The notes under the pieces were generated by a model. It saw only the letters and a program-made list of their open reading frames with translations. It was not told the origin of the DNA and did not search any database. Of a stretch of DNA of 64,000 nt, positions 42,691 to 51,140 are shown piece by piece. Within the stretch, counting starts at the first letter, position 1. The number at the start of each line of letters is the position of its first letter. Source of the DNA: JADJXV01 sp046328995. GTDB taxonomy: Bacteria > Bacteroidota > Ignavibacteria > Kapaibacteriales > UBA961. The stretch is from positions 41,803 to 105,802 of the forward strand of contig JAXLVN010000008.1 of NCBI GenBank assembly GCA_046328995.1, written 5' to 3'. The position numbers and the translations under genes were made by a program.

Positions 42691-43713
42691 TTACGCATGG
42701 TCAGCCTCCGCGCCGGATAATCGGATAATAAATGCTGCCCCTTTGCCGAGCTCGGATTCACAGCGCAGCGTGCCGCTCATCAGCTCGACGAGACGCTTAC
42801 AGATCGACAGCCCGAGTCCGGTGGAATGTTCGTCGCCCGTCGGCTTTGCCGAGAGCCGTTTGAACTTGCCGAATAATTCTTTTTTATCTTCCTCCGAGAT
42901 GCCCGGCCCTTGATCACGGATACAAATTTCGGTGCCCGGGTTCTTCTCGTCTGACGTGCGTCGAATGGTGGCTTCTATCATAGAATTTCTTGGTGAATAT
43001 TTCACGGCATTGGAGAGCAGATTATCAATTGCCTGCCGGAGAAATTGCATATCTGCCTCGACATAGTAGTGTTCATCAAGCACGCAGGTAATAGCGATGT
43101 CTTTTTTTGCAGCCGTAAATTGATGATTTTCCACGAGATGCTTCAGCAGGTGCGAGGCGTCGATAGCTGTTAGCGGTGGAGCTACCCCGCAGCTTTCGTA
43201 TTTATTACTGTCGAGGAGGTTCGAGATGAGTTCAAACATCACCTGGGTCGATGAGCGCAGCATGTCGCCGAATTCATGTATTTCATCAGAATCACACTCA
43301 TCGGCGATCATTGCATTGGCGATGTAGAGGATCCCGGTCAGCGGATTCTTGAGGTCATGCGCAGCCGTGATCAGGCAGCGGTCTTTCTCCTCACTGAGCG
43401 TCAGCATACGTTGATTTTCAGCCTTCAGTGCTTCGTTTTCCTGCCGCACGGCCCGCAGCTCTTGCAGCAGTGACTCCGGTGACTGCTGCTCTTCAGGTCG
43501 TGCACCGGGCTCCGTCATTTCTTCCGGCGCCGGAGCATAGTGGTCGGTATAATGATAGACAATGCCAACGTCTTCACTGCCCTCTGTATGCGTATAAATA
43601 CCGGGCTCTACGTGTGAATTGGATACAATAAATGTAGCCGACGGATGATGAAAACTACCCGAGACCTGTTCGATGTGAGCTAAGATCATACCTACATTTG
43701 AATAATGGAACAA
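42691..43713 (-). CDS. Soluble sensor histidine kinase
   Basis: 340 residues with no TM segment. Residues 1-75 are not recognised as a known sensor. A coiled coil (SPESLLQELRAVRQENEALKAENQRMLTLSEEKD) leads into the HisKA box with phospho-acceptor His119 in ITAAHDLKNPLTGILY. The ATPase domain has the N box near 230-235 (QAIDNLLSNAVKYS), G1 DQGPGISEED and G2 STGLGLSICKRLV. No response-regulator gene is adjacent, but two TPR-LuxR regulators flank it. The N-terminal region probably receives a cytoplasmic cue. The upstream region carries the tandem 11-bp motif described at 43818-43867. Confidence 0.88.
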   Translation of the reverse strand: MFHYSNVGMILAHIEQVSGSFHHPSATFIVSNSHVEPGIYTHTEGSEDVGIVYHYTDHYAPAPEEMTEPGARPEEQQSPESLLQELRAVRQENEALKAENQRMLTLSEEKDRCLITAAHDLKNPLTGILYIANAMIADECDSDEIHEFGDMLRSSTQVMFELISNLLDSNKYESCGVAPPLTAIDASHLLKHLVENHQFTAAKKDIAITCVLDEHYYVEADMQFLRQAIDNLLSNAVKYSPRNSMIEATIRRTSDEKNPGTEICIRDQGPGISEEDKKELFGKFKRLSAKPTGDEHSTGLGLSICKRLVELMSGTLRCESELGKGAAFIIRLSGAEADHA

Positions 43714-43817
43714 TCAGAATGCGTAGAGCAGCAAACGAGCGGTGCGGCTTCCGATCCTACGGCGTCTTTGCCGGCTGACCGGGGCGACCATTTTGGTGCG
43801 GCTTCTCTTTCTGAGTG

Positions 43818-43867
43818 CTAAATTACCACCCGATTCTTCTCGTCCGTTACTCAATTATTACTCAATT
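43818..43867 (-). promoter_or_regulatory. Promoter region with tandem 11-bp operator, histidine kinase gene
   Basis: In plus-strand reading GTTACTCAATT (43846-43856) is followed directly by ATTACTCAATT (43857-43867). On the minus strand a -7-like TAATTTAG lies at 43825-43818, 20 bp away. The same arrangement with TAATTTTG is found upstream of the methyltransferase gene (48763-48812). The predicted leader is roughly 95-100 nt. Confidence 0.55.
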
Positions 43868-44127
43868 TTTGTTAAAATTGAAAAAATAGTGATGGAATAT
43901 TCCCTCCCCGAATTGCTGAAATTTCTTAAATTTCCGTGCACCTAAATTCCGGAAAAACGTACCTATTATTCTTATATTACAAGAGATATCTGTGCCGGCG
44001 AGCAGACTTGATTGTCACATAAAGGTTGGGTATGCTTGATTATTTGTGCAGTCACGCGGCGGCGGTGTATTTCCCCCTGTTTTCGGCACACCGAGAGGGA
44101 GGAATGCGTATGAAGGAGAGGAGGCGA
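43868..44127. other. Intergenic region between TPR-LuxR and kinase genes
   Basis: With 43714-43817 this is a 414-bp gene-free stretch. Beyond the operator it is AT-rich around 43860-43980, with AAATTCCGGAAAA-type words but no gene or strong hairpin. Open frames here are shadows or lack coding character. Confidence 0.45.
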
Positions 44128-46044
44128 TCAGATATTCATCAGGAATTTCGCCAGGTTTTCACGTTCGCCCACGCGGAGCTTTTTCCGCAGGTTGAAGCGG
44201 TGATTTTCAATGGTGCGCGCCGAGAGCGAGAGAATTTGGGAGATTTCCTCGGTGTGCAGACCGGCGCGGATGAGAATACACACTTTCATTTCCATGGCTG
44301 TGAGGTCGGGGTAGGCGGCAAGGAGCGTCGCCTGAAAGTCGGGGTGAACTTTGGTAAACGTCTCGAGGTACGAACCCCATGAATCCTGCATCACGGGCGA
44401 CTCCCGAAGCTTGGTTTTTACTTTCCGTACGATATTCTCAGCCCTATCCAATTGCTTGGTAATGCTTAATACTTCTTTGCGGAAGGTGTTGAGTTCGTTC
44501 ATTTGGATGAGGATGGATTGGTTGTTAGCGGCTAATAGTGTCTCAAGATGAATAATTTGTGCGCGGGCAAGTTCTTCGTTTTTTCGATGAATTTCTGTTT
44601 CGTGGAGTACCTGCATACTTGCGACATGCCGGGCAGATTGAGTATTAATAATCTGTTCCTGAATGCCGTGAAATTGTTCAAAAAGCTCCAATGAGATACG
44701 ATAGTCACCTTTCTTCTTGTGAAGACCTGCCAGCATGTGGAGTATGCTTGCTTCTTGCGAGAGTAATTTCTGTTCACGAGCTATTCCTATTGCCATTTCA
44801 CACGATTCAATAGCAGCTTCCAAACTGCCTTTGCCTGAATAGAGTTCGGAATAGTGTTTCAAAAATTCAATTTCAAATTCCTTCGCCGAGATATTCTTAC
44901 TCACAGTAAGTCCATGATTGATAAGATGTTCCGCCGCATCAAATGAATTATCCTGAATTGCCAATACTGCCTTCTGCTGGAGCACGAAGAGTGAGTCATA
45001 GGGAATATCGAGTCCTTGAAACAGCTCTTCGGCTTTTTCAAGTGCAAGCCGTGCATCGGCTGAACGTCCGGCGGTACGATATATTCTCCCTAAATTATAC
45101 CACACCATTCCCTCGGAATGTTTATGTCCGAGTGTTTTAAATAATGGATGTGCTTGATGGAAATACCATTCTGCTTTGGAATAATCATTTCGTTCAATTA
45201 ATAGCCTGCCCAGCTGATTATAAGCGACTGCCTCGCCATATTTATCGCCGATAGACTGCTTGATGTTGAGTGCTTTATTGAGCGCTTCGACAGCTTCGGT
45301 ATGCTTACCGATTGCGCTCAATGCAGGACCAAGATTGAGATACGCATCGGCGAGTGTACTATCATTCGGCTTGCGGAGAAGGGTATAGCCGGTATAGGTA
45401 TAAATGAGCACGCCGACGACTTCGATGCCGGACTCAAGCTTGGCTTTGTACTGTTCCTTGAGGTCAATTGCCTGCTGTAAATATCCGATTGCCCCTTCAT
45501 TTTCATCGAGATACAGATAAATTGCAGCAATATTAATACAATCCGACCCCGCACCATCGAGATCATTAAGGTGGATTTTGAGGTCAAATGCTATTTTAAG
45601 ATTCTCGATGGCAGCTTCAAATTCAGACATGTCACCAAGGATGGAACCTAAGAGCGAGGTTGACTCAGCTTCACCATGCTTGTCATCAATTTCTCGGAAC
45701 GCTTCGAGTGCTTTTGTGCAATAGTCGATGGCTATTGTGTGATGTTCAGCTTGGGAATGAAGATACGCTAAGTCGTATAATTTAAATGCGATAGCTAAAT
45801 CATCATCAGTAAATCCATAAAAGCTTAAGGCAAGTTCCATCTGCACTATAGCTTTCTCCCACTCTTGCTTCCGAGAATATACTTTTGATAGCAGAGTATG
45901 ACATCCGCCAATCCCACGATGATAATTATGCTTGGTGCATTGTTCTAATGCTTCAGTGCATATTGTAATGGCAGACTCACCTTGCTTATCTGCATAAGCA
46001 GTATATGCAATAAGTATTTTGTCGTCTAGGTCTTTTTTAGACAT
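44128..46044 (-). CDS. TPR-repeat transcriptional regulator with LuxR-type HTH (paralogue)
   Basis: 638 residues. About ten TPR-like units span residues 10-480 (for example AESTSLLGSILGDMSEFEAAIENLKIAF; DAYLNLGPALSAIGKHTEAVEALNKALNIKQSIGDKYGEAVAYNQLGRLL). A coiled coil precedes the C-terminal ~150 residues, which match the regulator at 40391 almost word for word (FTKVHPDF...LTAMEMKVCILIRAGLHTEEISQILSLSARTIENHRFNLRKKL). The HTH is LuxR/GerE type. The upstream TPR parts are much more diverged, suggesting different inputs but similar DNA targets. Base composition of the TPR part is AT-richer than its neighbours. Confidence 0.85.
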   Translation of the reverse strand: MSKKDLDDKILIAYTAYADKQGESAITICTEALEQCTKHNYHRGIGGCHTLLSKVYSRKQEWEKAIVQMELALSFYGFTDDDLAIAFKLYDLAYLHSQAEHHTIAIDYCTKALEAFREIDDKHGEAESTSLLGSILGDMSEFEAAIENLKIAFDLKIHLNDLDGAGSDCINIAAIYLYLDENEGAIGYLQQAIDLKEQYKAKLESGIEVVGVLIYTYTGYTLLRKPNDSTLADAYLNLGPALSAIGKHTEAVEALNKALNIKQSIGDKYGEAVAYNQLGRLLIERNDYSKAEWYFHQAHPLFKTLGHKHSEGMVWYNLGRIYRTAGRSADARLALEKAEELFQGLDIPYDSLFVLQQKAVLAIQDNSFDAAEHLINHGLTVSKNISAKEFEIEFLKHYSELYSGKGSLEAAIESCEMAIGIAREQKLLSQEASILHMLAGLHKKKGDYRISLELFEQFHGIQEQIINTQSARHVASMQVLHETEIHRKNEELARAQIIHLETLLAANNQSILIQMNELNTFRKEVLSITKQLDRAENIVRKVKTKLRESPVMQDSWGSYLETFTKVHPDFQATLLAAYPDLTAMEMKVCILIRAGLHTEEISQILSLSARTIENHRFNLRKKLRVGERENLAKFLMNI

Positions 46045-46197
46045 TGGGGGTAAGCTGTAAATGAAATAGACACATAACTAATAGAAATTTTGAGTACAAG
46101 AATTATTGAAGAAATATAAGCGACAACTCTTAAAAAAAACTTGTTGTCGCTTAATCAAAACGAGGGAACAATCCAATACTCATACGTTCGATGAAAC

Positions 46198-46491
46198 TTA
46201 TGGGACTAAAAAAGTATGATAACCATCATCGTTAACATCCTTAATGTAACCATCTTGAGTCTTACCACATACGCTCACTGAATATTTGCCTGTATTAGTA
46301 CCAACATTGAACGTTGTAACACCATTATTATAGGTACTAGTCGGCGGTACTCCACCAATGAAATTCCAATAGAAGGTAACTGGTTCTGATGACCTGCTAC
46401 CATCACTTGCGTTTTTTACAAAAACAATAATAAATCCAGGACCAATATTGCGACGTTTACCATCTTTCTCGACTTGTGCACCACTACTCAT
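46198..46491 (-). CDS. Hypothetical 97-residue protein
   Basis: Not recognised. It has no signal peptide or TM segment. The sequence is strand-rich (GPGFIIVFVKNASDGSRSSEPVTFYWNFIGG; GKYSVSVCGKTQDGYIKD) and might form a small beta-sandwich. A good Shine-Dalgarno (AGGAG, 8 nt before ATG) precedes it, like the small protein gene at 42065. The ISL3 insertion ends 55 bp upstream of its start, so the original promoter may have been displaced. It may be a small effector or bindin of the adjacent TPR-LuxR gene; only position supports this. Confidence 0.6.
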   Translation of the reverse strand: MSSGAQVEKDGKRRNIGPGFIIVFVKNASDGSRSSEPVTFYWNFIGGVPPTSTYNNGVTTFNVGTNTGKYSVSVCGKTQDGYIKDVNDDGYHTFLVP

Positions 46492-46546
46492 AGCTTTACT
46501 CCTAAAAAAATAAATAAAATTAAAAATATACCAACAACTTCAAATT

Positions 46547-47696
46547 GGTTCTATATGAAATTACTTGAGAAATTGTAGTCAGCGAAAGCAAACCTGATCA
46601 TTTTTTTAAAATTCTCTGTGTATCTGTATCCTCGAGCTATACGTTTGATGGTCTGGATTTTAGAGTTTATCCCTTCCATAATACCATTGGTAATTGAGGA
46701 AGTACAGTAATTGACAATTCCTTCGAAATGTCTTCTGATTGATGTACTAAAAGAGTTTTTTCCCAAGCATTCATCAGCGAAATCGGCAATGAAGCATAAT
46801 TGTAATTCAGCTTCTTCTACAGTATCAGAAGTATAGAAGTCTGTTACTTCGTCAATGAGTACACCGATACGTTCTGTAAAAGAGATTGCTTTGCTGCGTA
46901 AATCTTTTAAATGTTTATGCATAAGTTTAATCACGTGCCATTTGTCAAACGTGATTTTGGCGTGCTGAAAATAGGTCGTGACACCCGAAATGAAGGCAGG
47001 AGACATATCCATTGAAATATTTTTAACCGCCTCAGGATTGGGATGATCGTGAAAGAATTGTTCGACACATGCCGATGATTTACCATCGTAAATGCCGATT
47101 ATCTCTTGCTTGTCAAGATCGTAAAATGTCGTAACATAGTCGTGTCCTTTGCGCACAGATGTTTCATCGCAGGCTATGTTTATTGGCGTCGTATCTATGA
47201 CATCGGTTTCTAAATGTCTGGTATAGTAATGATAGATACTTTCTACTCTTTGAACGTTGATTTGCAGCTGTTTAGCAACTGTTGTCATGCAATAATGAAG
47301 TTCGAGCAGACGCAACACTTCCTTCTCGAACAGCAACGTGAATCGCGAATAATCGCGGGAAAATGTTATCTCAGGCTTATGCAGAAGACCAGTGTCTTTG
47401 TTCCTATAAATGGGAATACGACAATGGATAAACGTTCTGTATTGAAAAAGACGTAAATGCTCCCACGTGCGCTCGTAATAGCTCTGTATCCTGTGCCCGG
47501 GGGAAGGCTCTCTTCCCGCACTTTCAAATATATATGTGCCTCGGTATCAAAGGCATCTTTTTCAATACGCTCTATCTCAAAGGCTGAGTCTAATGGTAAA
47601 AATTCCGATAGTTGATCGATTATATCCATACATTCTCCTAATATCATAGTTATTGTATGGCAAAATTAACACTTGCAAGTAAATTCATAAAGAACC
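46547..47696 (-). mobile_element. ISL3-family insertion sequence, 1150 bp, with 8-bp target duplication
   Basis: The left end GGTTCTATATGAAATTACTT (46547 on) and the complement of the right end GGTTCTTTATGAATTTACTT (47696 leftwards) are matching terminal inverted repeats with two differences in 20. TTCAAATT occurs directly outside both ends (46539-46546 and 47697-47704), a perfect 8-bp target duplication as known for ISL3 elements. The element contains one transposase gene, now frameshifted, on the minus strand. The intact duplication suggests a fairly recent insertion. Confidence 0.93.
46551..47629 (-). pseudogene. ISL3-family transposase, frameshifted
   Basis: Start ATG 47629 has a Shine-Dalgarno (AGGAGA). 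The first frame reads MDIIDQLSEFLPLDSAFEIE to about residue 45 (KVREESLPPG); a different frame then continues GHRIQSYYERTWEHLRLFQY and runs into LLFEKEVLRLLELHYCMTTVAKQLQINVQRV and the DDE domain (ACDETSVRKGHDYVTTFYD; MDMSPAFISG; DKWHVIKLMHKHLKDLR; GIMEGINSKIQTIKRIARGYR). The shift falls at the CCCCCGGG run near 47497-47505, where the usual CxxC zinc-finger cysteines are also missing. Catalytic Asp, Asp and Glu segments remain. The stop TAG lies within the left inverted repeat. Confidence 0.85.
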
Positions 47697-47765
47697 TTCA
47701 AATTCATCAATCAATCAATTAAATAATAAATACCGACAAAAATTTACCACTTCCACCCGCCTCCA

Positions 47766-48662
47766 TCAATGATTCTCATAATGCAAAAACAAATTGATAT
47801 TCAGCGGTTCTGCATCGACATAACACTTTTGGGGGACAAGACCTGCTTGCTCGGCGAGTGCGAGGAGCTCTTCCGGTGAGCGGTGTATCAGGTGCCAATC
47901 GCCAAATTCCTCCATGTAGGAACGCGTGGGGTTCGCCGTGTTGAAATTACCGACAATAATACTGCCTTTCGGCGAAAGCCATTCTTTGAATCTACTCATC
48001 ACAAATATAAATGTTTTGTCGTCGAAATAATCAAAAAGTCCGGCCGACCAGATCACATCGTATTTTGCCGAGGGCTTGAAACGAATGATGTTACGATTGA
48101 CAAACTCTATCTGCTTCGCGAATTTCTTGGTCACTATGCGCGCATAATCAATCGCGCGGCTGTCGATATCGACGCAGGTCGAGACGAGCATTTCCGGGTT
48201 GATGAGTTCGTAAAGCTCGGCAAGGTCACGCGCCGGACCCGATGCCACATCGAGCAGGTGAACAGGGTACGGTTCGCGGTCTTTTACATGCCGCAGCAGT
48301 GCATCTTTAAAGTATTCTTTGCGATTCCGCACGGCTTCGGCGGCGTGGAGCCCGATAGAGAAATTATCCCATTTTTTATAGCGGGCATGATACGAGGTAG
48401 CAAGCTGATAAATCCGCTCGATGAGCAGAAAATCACCTGAATAACCCATCGGCTTGAGGCGGCTGTGCCCCATGATGGTTTCCTGCGTGTGCAGAAAATC
48501 ACACTCGGAGAGCAATTGATGCCGCAAGAGCTCCGTATCACTCTTGGCCTGCGCGAGATAGGTAATACACTTATTGAGCATATTGTACTGATAGGGCTCG
48601 GGACCATGGTTGGCTATGACAGAGCGAATATAGTCTGTCGCATCTTGAATGGATAGTTGCAT
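47766..48662 (-). CDS. SAM-dependent methyltransferase, PhcB-like
   Basis: 298 residues from ATG 48662; a longer frame reaches 48734 but adds non-conserved residues. MGYSGDFLLIERIY at 72-85, the SAM motif HLLDVASGPARDLAEL at 135-150, VDIDSRAIDYA near 164-174, VIWSAGLFDYFDDKTF near 203-218 and the post-motif NFNTANPTRSYMEEFGDWHLIHRSPEELLALA match the methyltransferases annotated as extracellular-factor (3-hydroxypalmitate methyl ester) synthases, PhcB type. By analogy the product might be a methylated fatty-acid-type signal, but the substrate is not proven. The gene shares its promoter architecture with the kinase at 42691. The ISL3 element lies directly downstream. Confidence 0.75.
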   Translation of the reverse strand: MQLSIQDATDYIRSVIANHGPEPYQYNMLNKCITYLAQAKSDTELLRHQLLSECDFLHTQETIMGHSRLKPMGYSGDFLLIERIYQLATSYHARYKKWDNFSIGLHAAEAVRNRKEYFKDALLRHVKDREPYPVHLLDVASGPARDLAELYELINPEMLVSTCVDIDSRAIDYARIVTKKFAKQIEFVNRNIIRFKPSAKYDVIWSAGLFDYFDDKTFIFVMSRFKEWLSPKGSIIVGNFNTANPTRSYMEEFGDWHLIHRSPEELLALAEQAGLVPQKCYVDAEPLNINLFLHYENH

Positions 48663-48762
48663 AATTAGAAAATAACTGGTTAATAAATATAAAGATAGAT
48701 TGTATCGTAATTGTACTTGTCGCACATTCATCACATCAGCTTGCTGTGCCTAAATTCTACTG

Positions 48763-48812
48763 CAAAATTACCCGCCGGCTCGCCGCAGCCATTACTCAAT
48801 TATTACTCAATT
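48763..48812 (-). promoter_or_regulatory. Promoter with perfect tandem 11-bp operator, methyltransferase gene
   Basis: ATTACTCAATT occurs twice in tandem at 48791-48801 and 48802-48812 (plus-strand reading). A minus-strand -7 element TAATTTTG lies at 48770-48763, 20 bp from the repeats, placing the tandem near -35 to -57. The arrangement matches that at 43818-43867. The predicted leader to ATG 48662 is about 95 nt, similar to the kinase gene. Confidence 0.6.
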
Positions 48813-48989
48813 TGCACGATGTGAAGAAAATATTTTCGGCGAACTACAGATAGATTACACATACTTATCACAACTAAATTACATGTCATCGTAGTATTTT
48901 TCACTACTCTATTATTACTCTACTCTACGCAAGTGGCTTTAAATAAAGTTGACTACATAATTCCCACCTGCTAATCTCCTCCAAACGCG

Positions 48990-48997
48990 TAGTTTTG
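48990..48997 (+). promoter_or_regulatory. -7 element (TAGTTTTG) upstream of ABC-2 permease gene
   Basis: TAGTTTTG followed by C matches TAnnTTTG, 37 bp before ATG 49035. Confidence 0.5.
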
Positions 48998-49034
48998 CGA
49001 AAGAAAGTACGATTACTCATACTCATGCAACCTC

Positions 49035-49826
49035 ATGTTCCGCTACGCACGACTCTGGATATCCTTCTTCAAAAACTGCCTCGCCCGCGAGATTGAATTC
49101 CGCGCGCATTTTATCCTCTATTTTTTAGTTGATGTGGCATGGTACGGCGTGCAGATTGCGCTCTTTGAAGTGCTATTTTTATATACACCTTCCATCGGCG
49201 GACTCAGCAAAAGCGACATGACCATCTTTCTCGGCACGCTCTTCATTGTCGATGGAATTAATATGATGATGATCTCGACCAATTTCTGGCGGTTTCCGCA
49301 TTATGTGGCGTCGGGCGAACTCGACTTTTATGTCATCAAGCCCGTGTCTCCGTTCTTTATGGTGTTTTTTCGGTACGCAAATATCGGGTCGTGTTTGAAT
49401 CTCCTCACGGCAATTACTTTCTTAATCTATGGGTTACAAGGGAGTAGCATTACGCTCTCGGTAGGAATGGTGGCTCTGTATCTCTTGATGATTGTCAGCG
49501 GAACGGTGATCCTGCTCGCGATGCAGGCATGTATGGCGGCAATTTCGATTTTTCTGGTGAATGCCGAAGGGGTGCAGCATGTGTTTCATGCGCTCTATCA
49601 ATTTGCAATGAAGCCGGAGAGTATTTATGGTAAATCTGCTCGGCGGATGTTTCTCACTGCGTTTCCAATGGCGCTCATCGCATCTGTGCCTGCGAGAGTA
49701 CTCTATGATGAATCTCTTTCACCATTATTAATTATATGGCAGCTCAGCGCAGCAGTACTATTTATCGTGATTTCAGTTCGAATTTTTACATGGTCGCTGA
49801 AGTATTATACCGGCGCAAGTAGTTGA
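49035..49826 (+). CDS. ABC-2 type transporter permease
   Basis: 263 residues with about six TM helices (FILYFLVDVAWYGVQIALFEVLFLY; MTIFLGTLFIVDGINMMM; FRYANIGSCLNLLTAITFLIYG; GMVALYLLMIVSGTVILLAMQACMAAISIFLV; MFLTAFPMALIASVPARVLY; LLIIWQLSAAVLFIVISVRIF). FRYARLWISFFKNCLAREIEFRAHF at the N-terminus and GELDFYVIKPVSPFFMVFFRY are typical of the ABC-2 permease family once grouped as DUF990, usually encoded with an ATPase and a second permease. Neither is next to it in this window, so partners must be elsewhere. The gene is convergent with the M48 protease gene. Confidence 0.82.
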   Translation: MFRYARLWISFFKNCLAREIEFRAHFILYFLVDVAWYGVQIALFEVLFLYTPSIGGLSKSDMTIFLGTLFIVDGINMMMISTNFWRFPHYVASGELDFYVIKPVSPFFMVFFRYANIGSCLNLLTAITFLIYGLQGSSITLSVGMVALYLLMIVSGTVILLAMQACMAAISIFLVNAEGVQHVFHALYQFAMKPESIYGKSARRMFLTAFPMALIASVPARVLYDESLSPLLIIWQLSAAVLFIVISVRIFTWSLKYYTGASS

Positions 49827-49848
49827 TTGATATTTAGTTGTAATTCAA

Positions 49849-51078
49849 TTATTTCCGCAGCGCCTCTATCCTCTGCAATGCCGTCGGATGCGAATACTCC
49901 AAAAACACCGCCAGCGGATGCGGCGTGAGATTCGATAAATTATCCGCCGACAGCTTCTTGAGCGTGGCAATCATCGCCTCCGGATTGCCGGTGGTCGTAG
50001 CCGCATAGTTATCCGCTTCGTACTCATTCTTCCGCGAGAATAGATTCATACCGATACCAATGAGCGTGCTGACCGGTGAATACAACATCATGAAAAATAT
50101 CAAACTTGTATGCACCGATGGAGTAGTAACGGAAAATGCGGCGCTGAGCTCGGGATTGTGTAAAAACAGCGACAGCATATAAAACATCACCCCCGTTTGC
50201 AGAAAACCAAGCACCATACTCTGAAAAATATGCCTGCGTTTGTAATGTCCTACCTCATGCGCGAGCACCGCCGTAAGTTCTTCGATTGTATGATTTTGAA
50301 TAAGCGTGTCAAAGAGAGCGATACGTTTATTCTTCCCAAAACCTGTGAAAAATGCATTCGATCTCGATGAACGTTTCGAACCGTCGATGACGTAAATTCC
50401 GGTTAAAGGAAAGTCCACTTTCGCCGCATAGCCCAGCAATGCACTGCGTAATTCTCCCTCCTCAAGTGGCGTGAATTTGTTAAATATCGGCATAATCCAT
50501 GTCGGCGCAATCCATTGCAGTATAAGCGTAAAGAGCGTGACCGCGCCCCAACAGTAGAGCCAGCCGGCGTCACCCGTGGACTCAAAAAACCAAAGGATTC
50601 CAGCCATGACCGGTACACCGATCACAATTCCGAGCGCTAATCCTTTCAGCTTGTCGGTGATAAAAGTGCCCACGGAAGTTTTATTAAACCCAAAACGTTC
50701 CTCAATCACAAAGGTCGAATATATCCCAAATGGCATGGAAATGAGGGAACTAAGCGCGATGAGAATTCCCATATACGCTAATCCCGATGCCACCGGACCC
50801 AGCGACCATGAGCGCACGAACGTATCAAGGATTCCAAAGCCGCCCATGAACCAAAACGCGAGCATGACGATAAGGTCAAACGTGCCGGTCACGATTCCAA
50901 ATCGCGAACGTACGCGCGTATATTCTTGTGATTTAGCGTATTTATCGGCGTCGTACACTCCGGCGAACTCTGTGGGGAGTTCGGGCCGGAGCGCGCGAAG
51001 ATTGAGGATTGTCGTCAGGATATCCAGCAGATATGCCAGAAGCATTGTTGTGAGAATAAATACGGCGTAATGGTTCAT
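49849..51078 (-). CDS. M48-family metallopeptidase (Ste24/CAAX protease-like)
   Basis: 409 residues with several TM helices. The zinc motif HEVGH lies at 274-278 (TAVLAHEVGHYKRRH), and the third ligand is probably Glu352 in SRKNEYEADNYAA. EERFGFNKTSVGTFITDKLKGLALG near 126-150 is the family signature of CAAX prenyl protease 1/Ste24-like proteins. In bacteria these act in membrane-protein quality control, cleaving in or near the membrane. The start ATG 51078 precedes the first hydrophobic helix, MNHYAVFILTTMLLAYLLDI. Confidence 0.93.
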   Translation of the reverse strand: MNHYAVFILTTMLLAYLLDILTTILNLRALRPELPTEFAGVYDADKYAKSQEYTRVRSRFGIVTGTFDLIVMLAFWFMGGFGILDTFVRSWSLGPVASGLAYMGILIALSSLISMPFGIYSTFVIEERFGFNKTSVGTFITDKLKGLALGIVIGVPVMAGILWFFESTGDAGWLYCWGAVTLFTLILQWIAPTWIMPIFNKFTPLEEGELRSALLGYAAKVDFPLTGIYVIDGSKRSSRSNAFFTGFGKNKRIALFDTLIQNHTIEELTAVLAHEVGHYKRRHIFQSMVLGFLQTGVMFYMLSLFLHNPELSAAFSVTTPSVHTSLIFFMMLYSPVSTLIGIGMNLFSRKNEYEADNYAATTTGNPEAMIATLKKLSADNLSNLTPHPLAVFLEYSHPTALQRIEALRK

Positions 51079-51140
51079 GGGTTGACCTTGTAAAGAAATT
51101 TTTAGATTAAAAACCTACTCGGATGGATGGGCTTCCTGTA

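Noticed and set aside
42519..42761. 80-residue minus-strand frame overlapping the kinase end
   Set aside because: Its sequence is Arg-rich and unlike a protein; the kinase frame and its continuation explain the coding signal better.
44026..44382. Plus-strand frame of 118 residues
   Set aside because: It is antisense to the conserved HTH end of the TPR-LuxR gene and has no own features.
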